Shown here: one piece after another, positions 6,586 through 13,256 of the stretch
Layout: every line of letters starts with the position of its first letter
Numbering within the stretch: the stretch's first letter is position 1
NCBI GenBank assembly: GCA_017418765.1
Contig: JAFOMV010000057.1
Span: 1-13,256 of the forward strand
Reading direction: 5' to 3'
Source: Ruminococcus sp.
Lineage (GTDB): Bacteria > Bacillota_A > Clostridia > Oscillospirales > Ruminococcaceae
Length of the DNA: 13,256 nt
Program-made: the position numbers and the translations under genes
The notes under the pieces: model-generated
The model's database searches: none
Told to the model about the DNA's origin: nothing
What the model saw: the letters and a program-made list of their open reading frames with translations, nothing else

Positions 6586-6615
6586 TTGTACAATTCGTAG
6601 AATTTCATTGTACAA
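6586..6615. promoter_or_regulatory. Two TTGTACAA palindromes 22 bp apart (possible operator)
   Basis: The perfect 8-bp palindrome TTGTACAA occurs at 6586-6593 and again at 6608-6615. The centre spacing is 22 bp, close to two helical turns, so both faces would align for a cooperative dimeric regulator. They lie about 100-125 bp upstream of the CAP-dockerin start. No regulator can be named. Confidence 0.3.
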
Positions 6616-6639
6616 ACCTACAAAACTCCTCAAAACCAC

Positions 6640-6673
6640 TTTAAAAACTTGTCTAAGTGTGCTAAAATATAAT
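6640..6673 (+). promoter_or_regulatory. Weak candidate promoter for the CAP-dockerin gene
   Basis: Possible -10 boxes are TAAAAT (6663-6668) and TATAAT (6668-6673). The best spaced -35 is TTTAAA (6640-6645), 17 bases before the first. The -35 match is poor, which would fit an activator-dependent promoter or simply an incorrect call. Confidence 0.35.
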
Positions 6674-6711
6674 CAACGAAATATCCCCAAAAAATGAATG
6701 GAGGTGTCATC

Positions 6712-7503
6712 ATGGGTAAAGCAAAAAAACTACTTAAAAAAGTCCTTACGGTCCTCGCCGCCTTCATTGTTGCTATCTGTTTCAATTCTAATTTTCTAAG
6801 TTCCGCACAGCCGGACCAAAGCGACTTCAAAGAAATGGCAGAAAAAATCGTTATCCTTGTAAATGAAGCCCGTGCCGAAGCAGGTCTAAAACCTGTATAT
6901 ATGGTACCTTATCTTTGTGATGTATCAATGGTGAGGGCAAGAGAATGTATCTTCAAGTTCAGCCACAATCGTCCAAACGATGAGCTTTTCATAACCGCAG
7001 TTGATGATTCGCTCGTTCCGTATTCCAAAGCAGCTGAGAATATCGCAGCAGGTTCTGATAACGCTGAAGCAACTTTTGCACAGTGGAAAAACTCCCCTAA
7101 TCACTGGGCTGCTATCATGAATCCTGAGTATACTCATATAGGCGTTGGTGTTACTTATGATATGAACAGCGATTACAAGTACTACTGGGAACAGCTTTTC
7201 GTTGCAACAACAAAGAAACTCGACGATCAGACTATACCTGAGAGGTACAAGACCGTACCGAAATCATCAGGTGATGTCAACGGTGATGCTGAGATCAACA
7301 CTTTTGATCTTATTGCTGTTAATCATTATCTCGCTGATGATACTGCATTCCTCAATGATCTTCAGTTACAGAGTGCAGATATGCTCAAAGACGGTGCTAT
7401 AACATCAGCAGACGCTATGGTATTGAAAAAGTATATCCTCGGCGATTATAAGACCCTTCCCGTTACAATGGAGATGCTGCTGGAAGGAAATGACACAAGG
7501 TAA
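6712..7503 (+). CDS. Secreted CAP/SCP-domain protein with C-terminal type I dockerin
   Basis: A 263-residue exported protein. A basic start (KAKKLLKK) and hydrophobic stretch (11-24) form a signal peptide, cleaved perhaps near 32. Residues 41-168 are a CAP (SCP/PR-1) domain: VNEARAEAGLKPV, then SHNRPN with His85, AENIAAG with Glu109, and SPNHWAAIMNPEYTHIGVGV with His131, so the usual cavity His/Glu/His residues are present. Residues 187-245 are a dockerin with two calcium-loop/helix repeats, DVNGDAEINTFD (188-199) and DMLKDGAITSAD (223-234). The second loop has Leu where Asn/Asp is usual. Dockerins bind cohesins on cellulosome scaffoldins, so this protein is probably carried on an extracellular complex. 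What bacterial CAP domains do there is unknown. GGAGG lies seven bases before the ATG at 6712; the upstream ATG at 6694 lacks an SD. Confidence 0.92.
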   Translation: MGKAKKLLKKVLTVLAAFIVAICFNSNFLSSAQPDQSDFKEMAEKIVILVNEARAEAGLKPVYMVPYLCDVSMVRARECIFKFSHNRPNDELFITAVDDSLVPYSKAAENIAAGSDNAEATFAQWKNSPNHWAAIMNPEYTHIGVGVTYDMNSDYKYYWEQLFVATTKKLDDQTIPERYKTVPKSSGDVNGDAEINTFDLIAVNHYLADDTAFLNDLQLQSADMLKDGAITSADAMVLKKYILGDYKTLPVTMEMLLEGNDTR

Positions 7504-7534
7504 ATTTTCTTGATATAATGGTGTGTTTATTAGA

Positions 7535-7565
7535 CAAAAGCGGCTGTTTCATACAGCCGCTTTTG
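7535..7565 (+). terminator. Terminator hairpin after the CAP-dockerin gene
   Basis: A perfect 13-bp stem, 7535-7547 with 7553-7565 (core AGCGGCTGT/ACAGCCGCT), and loop TTCAT, 31 bases past the stop. The U run is short and lies within the stem (CTTTTG). No other reason for the hairpin is apparent. Confidence 0.78.
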
Positions 7566-7653
7566 CCGTTACAAGGCAATAAAGATGATCACGGATCCCT
7601 TGTATGCGTATGATATTTCATTTTGATATCACATATATTCCTCAGGTACACCA

Positions 7654-7682
7654 TTGATTTTCACACAAAAATGTATTATAAT
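7654..7682 (+). promoter_or_regulatory. Sigma-A promoter for the HD-domain gene
   Basis: TTGATT (7654-7659), a 17-base spacer and TATAAT (7677-7682). The predicted start near 7689 gives a leader of about 40 nt ending in a strong AAAGGAG site before the ATG at 7730. Confidence 0.85.
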
Positions 7683-7729
7683 AAAATTATCAGAATATAA
7701 CATCCCTCATTCTATAAAAGGAGATAATA

Positions 7730-8242
7730 ATGCTAAAAGCTATCTGCTCTAAGAAAGACCTCTCACTTTCAAGCTATTATAGCTGTATCGCTGATATAAT
7801 CGATTCCGAAGAACTTGAAAAGCTGAAAATAATACGTCACCATATCTCCACTACACGTTTTCAGCATTGCCTTAATGTATCCTATTACAGCTATATAGTG
7901 TGCCGCAAATTCCGTCTGAATGCACGTTCTGCCGCAAGGGCAGGGCTCCTTCATGACCTGTTTTACTATGACAGAAAGGAGTATAACTCATCACGTCATA
8001 AAGGTCAGCCTAAACACAGCCATATGCATTCACAGATCGCTCTTGAAAATGCCTGCGAAGTAACATCTATATCCATGCTTGAAAAGGACATGATAGAAAA
8101 GCATATGTGGCCTATGACACGTTCTATGCCAAAATATAAGGAGACATATGTGATAACCATGATAGATAAATACTGCGCTGTTCTGGAATTCTGCGTACCG
8201 AAGGTGACAAAGGTGCGTTCGCATTTCAGACATGATGACTGA
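7730..8242 (+). CDS. HD-domain protein (putative metal-dependent phosphohydrolase)
   Basis: A 170-residue protein with the HD superfamily metal-binding pattern. His46 lies in TTRFQHCLNV, the His75-Asp76 pair in ARAGLLHDLFYYD, further histidines at 96-100 (HSHMH) and 125, and Asp146 in VITMIDKYCAV. Characterised HD proteins hydrolyse phosphate esters of nucleotides, including (p)ppGpp and cyclic dinucleotides, or act on other small phosphates; the substrate here cannot be told. There is no signal peptide or membrane segment, so it is cytoplasmic. AAAGGAG stands just before the ATG. It is a single-gene unit with its own promoter and a shared downstream hairpin. Confidence 0.82.
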   Translation: MLKAICSKKDLSLSSYYSCIADIIDSEELEKLKIIRHHISTTRFQHCLNVSYYSYIVCRKFRLNARSAARAGLLHDLFYYDRKEYNSSRHKGQPKHSHMHSQIALENACEVTSISMLEKDMIEKHMWPMTRSMPKYKETYVITMIDKYCAVLEFCVPKVTKVRSHFRHDD

Positions 8243-8278
8243 CAGGCAGTACGGCATGATTTTATACAAAAATATGTT

Positions 8279-8303
8279 CAAGGGCGGAAATTTTCCGCCC
8301 TTG
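8279..8303. terminator. Bidirectional terminator hairpin between convergent HD and dpaB genes
   Basis: A nearly perfect palindrome, CAAGGGCGGAAA then TTTTCCGCCCTTG (8279-8303), between the HD gene stop (8242) and the dpaB stop (8319). It could end transcripts from both sides. The core GGGCGGA/TCCGCCC recurs in the hairpin after secA (12882-12903). Confidence 0.75.
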
Positions 8304-8318
8304 TGTATTCTGAAACCG

Positions 8319-8903
8319 TCATAGGATCATGGGGCGCAGCTGGATGCCGTCAAGAGCCGCTTCCAATACATCGGGAAGCATATCAAAATCTGCTACAAGT
8401 GAGGCAGGCTTTTTGATTATGTCATCCTGTCTCATCGGAACGAAATAATAGTTCTTGCGGTTGAAAAGTTCTCCGATATTTCTTGCTGAGCCAAGCAATG
8501 AATCGTTTGAAGCTATGGCGAGCACTACAGGCTTGCCGCTGCGAAGATGCGATTTTACAGCCATAGTTGCTGCGGTATCGGTAATGCTCCCGGCCAGCTT
8601 TGCAGCAGTATTTGATGTACAGGGAACTACAGCCATTATGTCCGTCATATCCTCAGGTCCTATGGGTTCAGCCCCGGATGACGATATTATAACATCACGT
8701 CCGCATATCTCAGAAAGCCGCTTGATATGCTGTGCGGCAGTACCAAAGCGTGTATCGGTAGATGAGGCGTTTTCCGACATTACAGGTATGAGCTCTGCAC
8801 CGAGGGAGATCAGCTTTTCCGCCTGTGCAAGACTTTGTTCAAAAGTGCAGAATGAACCGGTCAGCGCATAGCCGATGCGAAGTCCTTTCAGTTTTTCATA
8901 CAT
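8319..8903 (-). CDS. dpaB: Dipicolinate synthase subunit B
   Basis: A 194-residue flavoprotein-fold protein matching SpoVFB/DpaB. It has a LRIGYALTGSFCTF start (8-21), VVPCTSNTAAKLAGSITDTA (92-111, the strongest family signature), and KPVVLAIASND near residue 130. DpaA and DpaB together convert a dihydrodipicolinate-pathway intermediate to dipicolinic acid in the mother cell, for loading into the spore core. B. subtilis SpoVFB is about 200 residues, so this copy is full length. I chose the ATG at 8903: AAAGGAG lies eight bases upstream, inside the end of dpaA, giving an 8-bp overlap and likely coupled translation. A longer frame from 8921 adds six codons that contain the ribosome site. Confidence 0.92.
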   Translation of the reverse strand: MYEKLKGLRIGYALTGSFCTFEQSLAQAEKLISLGAELIPVMSENASSTDTRFGTAAQHIKRLSEICGRDVIISSSGAEPIGPEDMTDIMAVVPCTSNTAAKLAGSITDTAATMAVKSHLRSGKPVVLAIASNDSLLGSARNIGELFNRKNYYFVPMRQDDIIKKPASLVADFDMLPDVLEAALDGIQLRPMIL

Positions 8904-9741
8904 CGTTATTTCTCCTTTCAATCAGCATATTGTCTATGGTCTCCGCTATTATCTCTCCTGACGTTACAGGGGCGGTCTTACCGGGAAGTCCCAGTGCCCA
9001 TATGACTTTTTTTCCAAGTTCCTGTGCGGATGCGAAATCTATTCCGCCGGGCTTTGAGGCAAGGTCTATGAAAATGGTATCATCCGCAAAGCGGCTGAGC
9101 TGCTCTCTGCCGAATATCATTGACGGGACTGTGTTGAATACAAGCCCGAAATCGTGTGGGATATCTTCGGTATATACCGATCTTACTCCGAACAGCCCTG
9201 CCTTTGCTGCTCCTTTTGCATTCCTGACGGCAGCTGTCACATCCGCACCGAAGCCTTTGAGTATCTCCGCAAGTGCAGTGCCGATGCGTCCCATGCCGAC
9301 GATCAGTACTTTTTCGCCGCTGAGAGTTACAGGCAGTTCTTCAAGTGCGATCTGCACAGCGCCTTCAGCAGTAGGAACCGCATTCCTGAGACTTAGTTCT
9401 TCACGCTCCATGTAGTCAAGCACATCATGACCGCTGAAAAGCTGACGGAGCTCATCGTCTGCCCTGCCTGCAAAGATCACAGCATCGGGAGCAAGCATAG
9501 ACTTTACATCCTCGGGGCTTAATCCTTCGCTGCAGCATGGCGTATTTATCATTCCGCTTTCATTCAACGGCGGCACAGGAAGTACAGCGCAGCTGAAACG
9601 TTCATCTTCACGGGCATAGGCAGCTTTGACAGGGATGTTATCCTTGTCAAAACCGATGACGGCGGCATGATATTTTTCGGTAAGCCTGCGTGCACAGTAA
9701 AGCTGCCGCATATCGCCTCCGGCAATAAGTATTTTCTCCAT
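8896..9741 (-). CDS. dpaA: Dipicolinate synthase subunit A
   Basis: A 281-residue dehydrogenase-like protein matching SpoVFA/DpaA. It has a first nucleotide-binding-like fold at the start (KILIAGGDMRQLYCARRL, 3-20), then a Rossmann glycine motif VLIVGMGRIGTALAE (145-159), VFNTVPSMIF and IFIDLASKPGGIDF, all typical of this subunit. It probably supplies the NAD(P)-dependent oxidation step in dipicolinate formation. B. subtilis SpoVFA is about 297 residues, so length is normal. GGAGG lies seven bases before the ATG at 9741. Its presence indicates genetic capacity for heat-resistant endospores, though other required sporulation genes are outside this window. In B. subtilis the pair is under mother-cell sigma-K control. 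Confidence 0.93.
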   Translation of the reverse strand: MEKILIAGGDMRQLYCARRLTEKYHAAVIGFDKDNIPVKAAYAREDERFSCAVLPVPPLNESGMINTPCCSEGLSPEDVKSMLAPDAVIFAGRADDELRQLFSGHDVLDYMEREELSLRNAVPTAEGAVQIALEELPVTLSGEKVLIVGMGRIGTALAEILKGFGADVTAAVRNAKGAAKAGLFGVRSVYTEDIPHDFGLVFNTVPSMIFGREQLSRFADDTIFIDLASKPGGIDFASAQELGKKVIWALGLPGKTAPVTSGEIIAETIDNMLIERRNNDV

Positions 9742-9778
9742 AAATATTCCTCCTCTTGCTATGGCTCAGAGATCAACG

Positions 9779-9806
9779 CAGTATATGCGATGATCCGGAA
9801 CAGTGT
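9779..9806 (-). promoter_or_regulatory. Possible sigma-K-type promoter for dpaAB
   Basis: On the minus strand ACA (9806-9804), a 16-base gap and CATATACTG (9787-9779), compared with the sigma-K pattern AC-16/17-CATAnnnTA; the final A is replaced by G. It would start transcription about 30 bases before the dpaA ATG. No convincing sigma-A promoter was seen on this strand. The match is short and could be chance. Confidence 0.3.
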
Positions 9807-9860
9807 CACATTGACAGTTTTCAACATAGTTTTTTCTACCTCTCATATTCAAATGCGCTA

Positions 9861-9889
9861 TTGACAAATATTATTATTTGAGGTAAAAT
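9861..9889 (+). promoter_or_regulatory. Sigma-A promoter for secA
   Basis: TTGACA (9861-9866), a 17-base spacer and TAAAAT (9884-9889), one mismatch from consensus overall. The predicted start near 9896 leaves a leader of about 130 nt before the secA ATG at 10028. Confidence 0.85.
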
Positions 9890-9925
9890 ATATTATGTGT
9901 ATTTGTAATTTATTGTGAATATGCA

Positions 9926-9995
9926 GGCTTCATTCATAACAGCACATCATAATGCGTATACGCATAGGACAGGGACGATATATGAATGAAAAGCC
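9926..9995 (+). promoter_or_regulatory. Structured 5' leader of secA with palindrome and mini-ORF
   Basis: GGCTTCATTCATA (9926-9938) pairs with TATGAATG and AAGCC (9981-9988, 9991-9995), leaving a 2-nt bulge: a 13-bp stem enclosing a 42-nt loop. Within the loop is the perfect 14-bp palindrome ATGCGTATACGCAT (9952-9965). A five-codon frame, MNEKP then stop (9982-9999), starts in the right arm. The stem ends about 33 nt before the secA ATG. It does not resemble a riboswitch class I recognise. Confidence 0.4.
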
Positions 9996-10027
9996 GTGAA
10001 AATAAATGTAAAGGCGGTAAACTTATC

Positions 10028-12784
10028 ATGGGTTTATTTAATGGTATATTCGGTGCTAATGCTTACTCAAACCGTGAGCTCAAGCGTATTGAGCCGATCA
10101 AAAAGAAGGTACTCGCTCTCGACGAGGAATATACAGCTCTTTCAGATGCTGATCTGAAAGCTAAGACACAGGAATTCAAGGACAGGCTTGAGGCTGGCGA
10201 AACTCTCGATACTATCCTACCCGAAGCTCTTGCTACCGTAAGAGAAGCTGCTTGGCGTGTTCTCGAAAAGAAGCCGTATCCTGTACAGATCATAGGCGCT
10301 ATCGTTCTTCATCAGGGACGTATCGCTGAAATGAAAACAGGTGAAGGTAAGACCCTCGTTGCCTGCATCGCTTCATACCTCAACGCTCTCTCAGGCAAGG
10401 GCGTTCACGTTGTTACCGTTAATGATTACCTTGCTAAGACTCAGGCTGAGGAAATGGGCAAGGTCCTCCGCTGGCTGGGACTTACCGTAGGATGTATCCT
10501 TCACGGTCTCAATAACGATCAGCGTCGTGAAGCATACAACTGCGATGTAACTTATGCTACAAATAACGAACTGGGCTTCGATTACCTCCGTGACAACATG
10601 GTAACACACAAGGAAGACCGTGTTCAGCGTGAACCTAACTTCGCTATCGTCGATGAGGTGGACTCGATCCTTATCGATGAGGCTCGTACACCTCTTATCA
10701 TTTCAGGCCGTGGTGACAAGTCTACTGAACTTTATACTATAGTTGACCGTTTTGCTAAGACTCTCACTTCTACTACCGTTGTTGAAACAGATGACAAGGT
10801 GGATCAGGACGAGATCGCAGAAAACGCAGACTATATCATCGATGAGAAGGCTAAGACGGCTACTATCACCCAGCGTGGTGTAAAGAAGGCTGAACAGGCT
10901 TTCCACATCGATAACCTTATGGATTCAGAGAACCTTACTCTCCTCCACCACATCAACCAGGCTATCAAGGCTAACGGCGTTATGAAGAACGATATCGACT
11001 ACGTTGTCAAGGACGGCGAGATCATCATCGTTGACGAATTCACAGGACGTCTTATGATGGGACGCCGTTTCAATGACGGTCTCCATCAGGCTATCGAGGC
11101 TAAGGAAGGCGTTAAGGTCAAGAGCGAATCAAAGACTCTCGCTACCATCACTTTCCAGAACTTCTTCCGCCTCTATACAAAGCTGTCAGGTATGACAGGT
11201 ACTGCTATGACAGAAGAAGACGAATTCAAGGAAATATATAAACTGGATGTTATCTCCATCCCGACAAACAAGCCTGTTATCCGTATTGACCACAACGATC
11301 AGGTATACAGCACAGAAAAGGGCAAATATGCAGCTATCATCGACAAGATAATCGAGTGTCACGATAAAGGACAGCCTATCCTCGTTGGTACAGTTTCCAT
11401 CGAGAAGTCAGAGCTTCTTTCCGCTATGCTGAAAAGAAAGGGCATCAAGCACGAGGTCCTCAACGCTAAGCAGCACGCTAAGGAAGCTGAGATCGTTGCT
11501 CAGGCAGGTAAGTACGGTGCTGTTACCATCGCTACAAACATGGCAGGACGTGGTACCGATATCATGCTGGGCGGTAACGCTGAATTCCTCGCAAGAGCTG
11601 AGCTGAGAAAGCGTGAGATACCCGAAGATATCATCTCTGAGGCTATCGGTTTCGCTGATACAGACAATGAGGAGATACTTGCTGCAAGAAAGCTCTACCG
11701 TGAGCTTTATGATAAGTTCAACGCTGAGGTAAAGGAAAAGGCTGTTGCTGTCAAGGAGGCAGGTGGTCTCTATATACTCGGTACAGAGCGTCACGAATCA
11801 AGACGTATCGACAACCAGCTTCGTGGACGTTCAGGACGTCAGGGCGACGAGGGCGAAAGCTGCTTCTTCCTCTCAGTTGAGGATGACCTCATGCGTATAT
11901 TCGCAGGTGACCGCCTTGAAAATATGATGAAGACTCTCAACGTTGACGAGGGTATGCCTATCGAGAGCAAGATGCTCACAAAGATAATCGAATCCTCACA
12001 GAAGAAGGTAGAGGGTCATAACTTCAGCATAAGAAAGAACGTCCTCAACTACGACGACGTTATGAATACACAGCGTGAGATCATCTACGGCGAACGTGCA
12101 CAGGTTCTCGACGGCGAGGACATCCACGAGAAGATCCTCGGCATGATGGACGATCTCATCACAGACAAGGTAAACGCTTACCTCATCGATGACGAGGTAA
12201 AGGACGACTGGAACCTTGTCGGCCTTAAGGAATACTTCCTCGGCTGGCTCACAGGTCCTGAGGACCTTGACTTCGATGAGGACGATATCTCATCCGTATC
12301 AAAGGCAGATATAACCTCTGCTCTCAGCGAAAAGGCCGGAGAGATATATCAGGCAAAGGAAGAAGAATACGGTGCAGAGGTTATGCGTGAGCTCGAAAGA
12401 GTTATCCTCCTCAAGGTCGTTGATACAAAGTGGATGGCTCACATCGACGATATGGAAGAACTCAAGAAGGGTATCGGCCTCCGTTCATACGGTCAGAAGA
12501 ACCCTGTTGTCGAATACCGTTACGAAGGTTTCGAGATGTTCGATGCTATGGTCGATTCCATCAAGGAAGACACTGTTCGTATGCTCCTTACAGTAAAGCT
12601 CCAGTCAAATGAAGCTCCTGAGCGTGAACAAGTAGCAAAGCCTGACGCTCCTAATGCAGGTGCAGGCGACGGCAGTTTCGACGGCGAGCCTGTACGTGTA
12701 AAGAAGATCGGCGACAACGATCCATGCCCATGCGGAAGCGGCAAGAAGTACAAGAAGTGCTGCAAGGGCAAGGACAATCAGTAA
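10028..12784 (+). CDS. secA: Preprotein translocase ATPase SecA
   Basis: A 918-residue SecA, the cytoplasmic/membrane-associated ATPase that drives unfolded preproteins through SecYEG. Visible motifs are Walker A MKTGEGKT (102-109), FDYLRDNM (184-191), [19 protein letters not shown] (209-227), [38 protein letters not shown], and the C-terminal zinc tail [13 protein letters not shown] (C900, C902, C911, C912) that contacts SecB-like partners or lipid. It is longer than B. subtilis SecA (about 841), consistent with insertions common in clostridial copies. The start MGLFNGIFG is the usual SecA N-terminus. AAAGGCGG lies about 10 bases upstream, so an in-frame ATG at 9986 adding 14 codons was rejected. 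Codons favour CTC, CGT, GCT, ATC and AAC more than neighbouring genes, consistent with high expression. It would export the upstream CAP-dockerin protein among others. Confidence 0.98.
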   Translation: MGLFNGIFGANAYSNRELKRIEPIKKKVLALDEEYTALSDADLKAKTQEFKDRLEAGETLDTILPEALATVREAAWRVLEKKPYPVQIIGAIVLHQGRIAEMKTGEGKTLVACIASYLNALSGKGVHVVTVNDYLAKTQAEEMGKVLRWLGLTVGCILHGLNNDQRREAYNCDVTYATNNELGFDYLRDNMVTHKEDRVQREPNFAIVDEVDSILIDEARTPLIISGRGDKSTELYTIVDRFAKTLTSTTVVETDDKVDQDEIAENADYIIDEKAKTATITQRGVKKAEQAFHIDNLMDSENLTLLHHINQAIKANGVMKNDIDYVVKDGEIIIVDEFTGRLMMGRRFNDGLHQAIEAKEGVKVKSESKTLATITFQNFFRLYTKLSGMTGTAMTEEDEFKEIYKLDVISIPTNKPVIRIDHNDQVYSTEKGKYAAIIDKIIECHDKGQPILVGTVSIEKSELLSAMLKRKGIKHEVLNAKQHAKEAEIVAQAGKYGAVTIATNMAGRGTDIMLGGNAEFLARAELRKREIPEDIISEAIGFADTDNEEILAARKLYRELYDKFNAEVKEKAVAVKEAGGLYILGTERHESRRIDNQLRGRSGRQGDEGESCFFLSVEDDLMRIFAGDRLENMMKTLNVDEGMPIESKMLTKIIESSQKKVEGHNFSIRKNVLNYDDVMNTQREIIYGERAQVLDGEDIHEKILGMMDDLITDKVNAYLIDDEVKDDWNLVGLKEYFLGWLTGPEDLDFDEDDISSVSKADITSALSEKAGEIYQAKEEEYGAEVMRELERVILLKVVDTKWMAHIDDMEELKKGIGLRSYGQKNPVVEYRYEGFEMFDAMVDSIKEDTVRMLLTVKLQSNEAPEREQVAKPDAPNAGAGDGSFDGEPVRVKKIGDNDPCPCGSGKKYKKCCKGKDNQ

Positions 12785-12790
12785 GTATAC

Positions 12791-12878
12791 TAATTGAGAA
12801 TTGAAAATGGAGAATTGAGAATGTTTTTTTGCGGATATGTCGAATAATTCTCAATTCTCAATCCTGCATTCTCAATTT
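12791..12878. repeat. AATTGAGAAT-type imperfect inverted-repeat element
   Basis: Just past the secA stop, AATTGAGAAT (12792-12801) and GAGAATTGAGAAT (12810-12822) face ATTCTCAATTCTC (12847-12859) and ATTCTCAATT (12868-12877). The arms can fold into a long hairpin with a loop holding a run of seven T. Repeated AATTGAGAAT units are familiar from memory as dispersed intergenic elements in clostridia and other bacteria; that was not checked. Non-coding. Confidence 0.75.
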
Positions 12879-12881
12879 CAG

Positions 12882-12903
12882 AAGGGCGGAGTTTTCCGCC
12901 CTT
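12882..12903 (+). terminator. Terminator hairpin downstream of secA
   Basis: AAGGGCGGA (12882-12890) pairs with TCCGCCCTT (12895-12903), loop GTTT, followed by TGCTTT. It shares its core with the hairpin at 8279-8303. The next gene begins only 19 bases later, so that gene depends on read-through or a promoter I could not identify. Confidence 0.72.
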
Positions 12904-12921
12904 TGCTTTAGGAGATAATAT

Positions 12922-13116
12922 ATGGATATGAAAAAGCTGACATTGATATTGTCGATAATTTTCGCAATTCTTAGTTTCTGCGGCTGCGGATATGTCTTTT
13001 ATACAGGCGGAAATGCAAGTCCTGCATATGCTTGCTTACCGATGATTTTTGAGCTAATTTGCGTTAGTATGTACAGAAAAATCAATAAATCCGATGATAA
13101 GGACGATAAACAATGA
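12922..13116 (+). CDS. Small two-helix membrane protein, unknown function
   Basis: A 64-residue protein with two hydrophobic segments, LTLILSIIFAILSFCGCGYVFY (6-27) and an ending stretch around YACLPMIFELICVSMY (36-51), then a short charged tail (INKSDDKDDKQ). I recognise no family. The CGC at 20-22 does not form a convincing lipobox. AGGAG stands seven bases before the ATG, a good site. Its stop overlaps the next gene's start by 4 bp (ATGA), so it is translationally linked to the methyltransferase. Confidence 0.7.
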   Translation: MDMKKLTLILSIIFAILSFCGCGYVFYTGGNASPAYACLPMIFELICVSMYRKINKSDDKDDKQ

Positions 13117-13256
13117 GCGGATACAGAGTTTTTGCCCGATATTATGACGAGCTGACGGCAAATATCGACTACAGGAAGCGTGGGGAATATTTCCACGAAA
13201 TAATAAAGAAATTCAAGCAGACAAAGGAGAATATCCTCCTTGACCTCGCCTGCGGT
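13113..13256 (+). CDS. Class I SAM-dependent methyltransferase, 5' part only
   Basis: The first 48 codons (MSGYRVFARYYDELTANIDY...) run off the window edge. ILLDLACG at the cut end is the start of motif I of class I SAM-dependent methyltransferases, and the YxxFAxxYDxLT opening is typical of small clostridial members of that fold. AAGGA lies upstream, and the ATG overlaps the preceding stop by 4 bp. The substrate cannot be told. Confidence 0.82.
   Translation, partial: MSGYRVFARYYDELTANIDYRKRGEYFHEIIKKFKQTKENILLDLACG

Noticed and set aside
6448..6639. Minus-strand open frame of 63 codons in the AT-rich gap
   Set aside because: Low-complexity hydrophobic/Ile-rich translation, no SD, no promoter, no neighbour linkage.
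8455..9415. Plus-strand open frames opposite dpaA and dpaB
   Set aside because: Shadows of well-recognised minus-strand genes; translations are Ser/Ala-rich with no domain.
9986..10027. In-frame 14-codon N-terminal extension of secA
   Set aside because: SecA proteins normally start MGLF-like, and AAAGGCGG lies before the ATG at 10028 inside the extension.

Overview
The window looks like a chromosomal segment of a low-to-mid GC clostridial Firmicute, most likely a rumen or gut Ruminococcus (R. flavefaciens/R. albus type). The evidence is a dockerin-bearing secreted protein, BspA-type leucine-rich repeats behind a small Cys/His zinc-ribbon-like module, dipicolinate synthase genes, a clostridial SecA with a C-terminal zinc tail, and short intergenic repeat elements. 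The genus call is inference from gene content; no search was run. Starts were chosen from Shine-Dalgarno (SD) positions and several are shorter than the longest open frame.

Layout: 1-3637 is a minus-strand operon. It runs from a near-perfect sigma-A promoter (3609-3637) through a leader hairpin, a 77-aa coiled-coil protein, an overlapping region-4-only sigma-like factor, a YaaO-type Orn/Lys/Arg decarboxylase, a 115-bp repeat element, holB, and a PSP1/RicT protein cut by the window edge. The decarboxylase, holB and ricT order recalls the B. subtilis yaaO-tmk-yaaQ-yaaR-holB-yaaT region, with the middle genes absent and two extra genes in front. 3679-6182 is a second minus-strand unit: promoter, a zinc-ribbon/tandem-repeat/LRR protein, a GNAT acetyltransferase overlapping it by 4 bp, and a terminator.

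6183-6711 is AT-rich and mostly featureless apart from two TTGTACAA palindromes. A plus-strand gene for a secreted CAP-domain protein with a C-terminal dockerin follows (6712-7503) with its own terminator, then a plus-strand HD-domain gene with a clear promoter (7654-8242). A bidirectional hairpin separates it from the convergent dpaA-dpaB pair (8319-9741, minus), which encodes dipicolinate synthase and therefore points to sporulation capacity.

From the divergent 9742-10027 region, secA (10028-12784, plus) starts from a sigma-A promoter with a foldable leader. Downstream come an AATTGAGAAT inverted-repeat element, a terminator of the same sequence type as the one at 8279, a small membrane protein, and the first 48 codons of a SAM-dependent methyltransferase whose start overlaps it.

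I found no CRISPR array, tRNA, rRNA or transposase. The least explained pieces are the coiled-coil/sigma-like pair with its anti-SD-like leader hairpin, the chimeric zinc-ribbon/repeat/LRR protein, and the secA leader.
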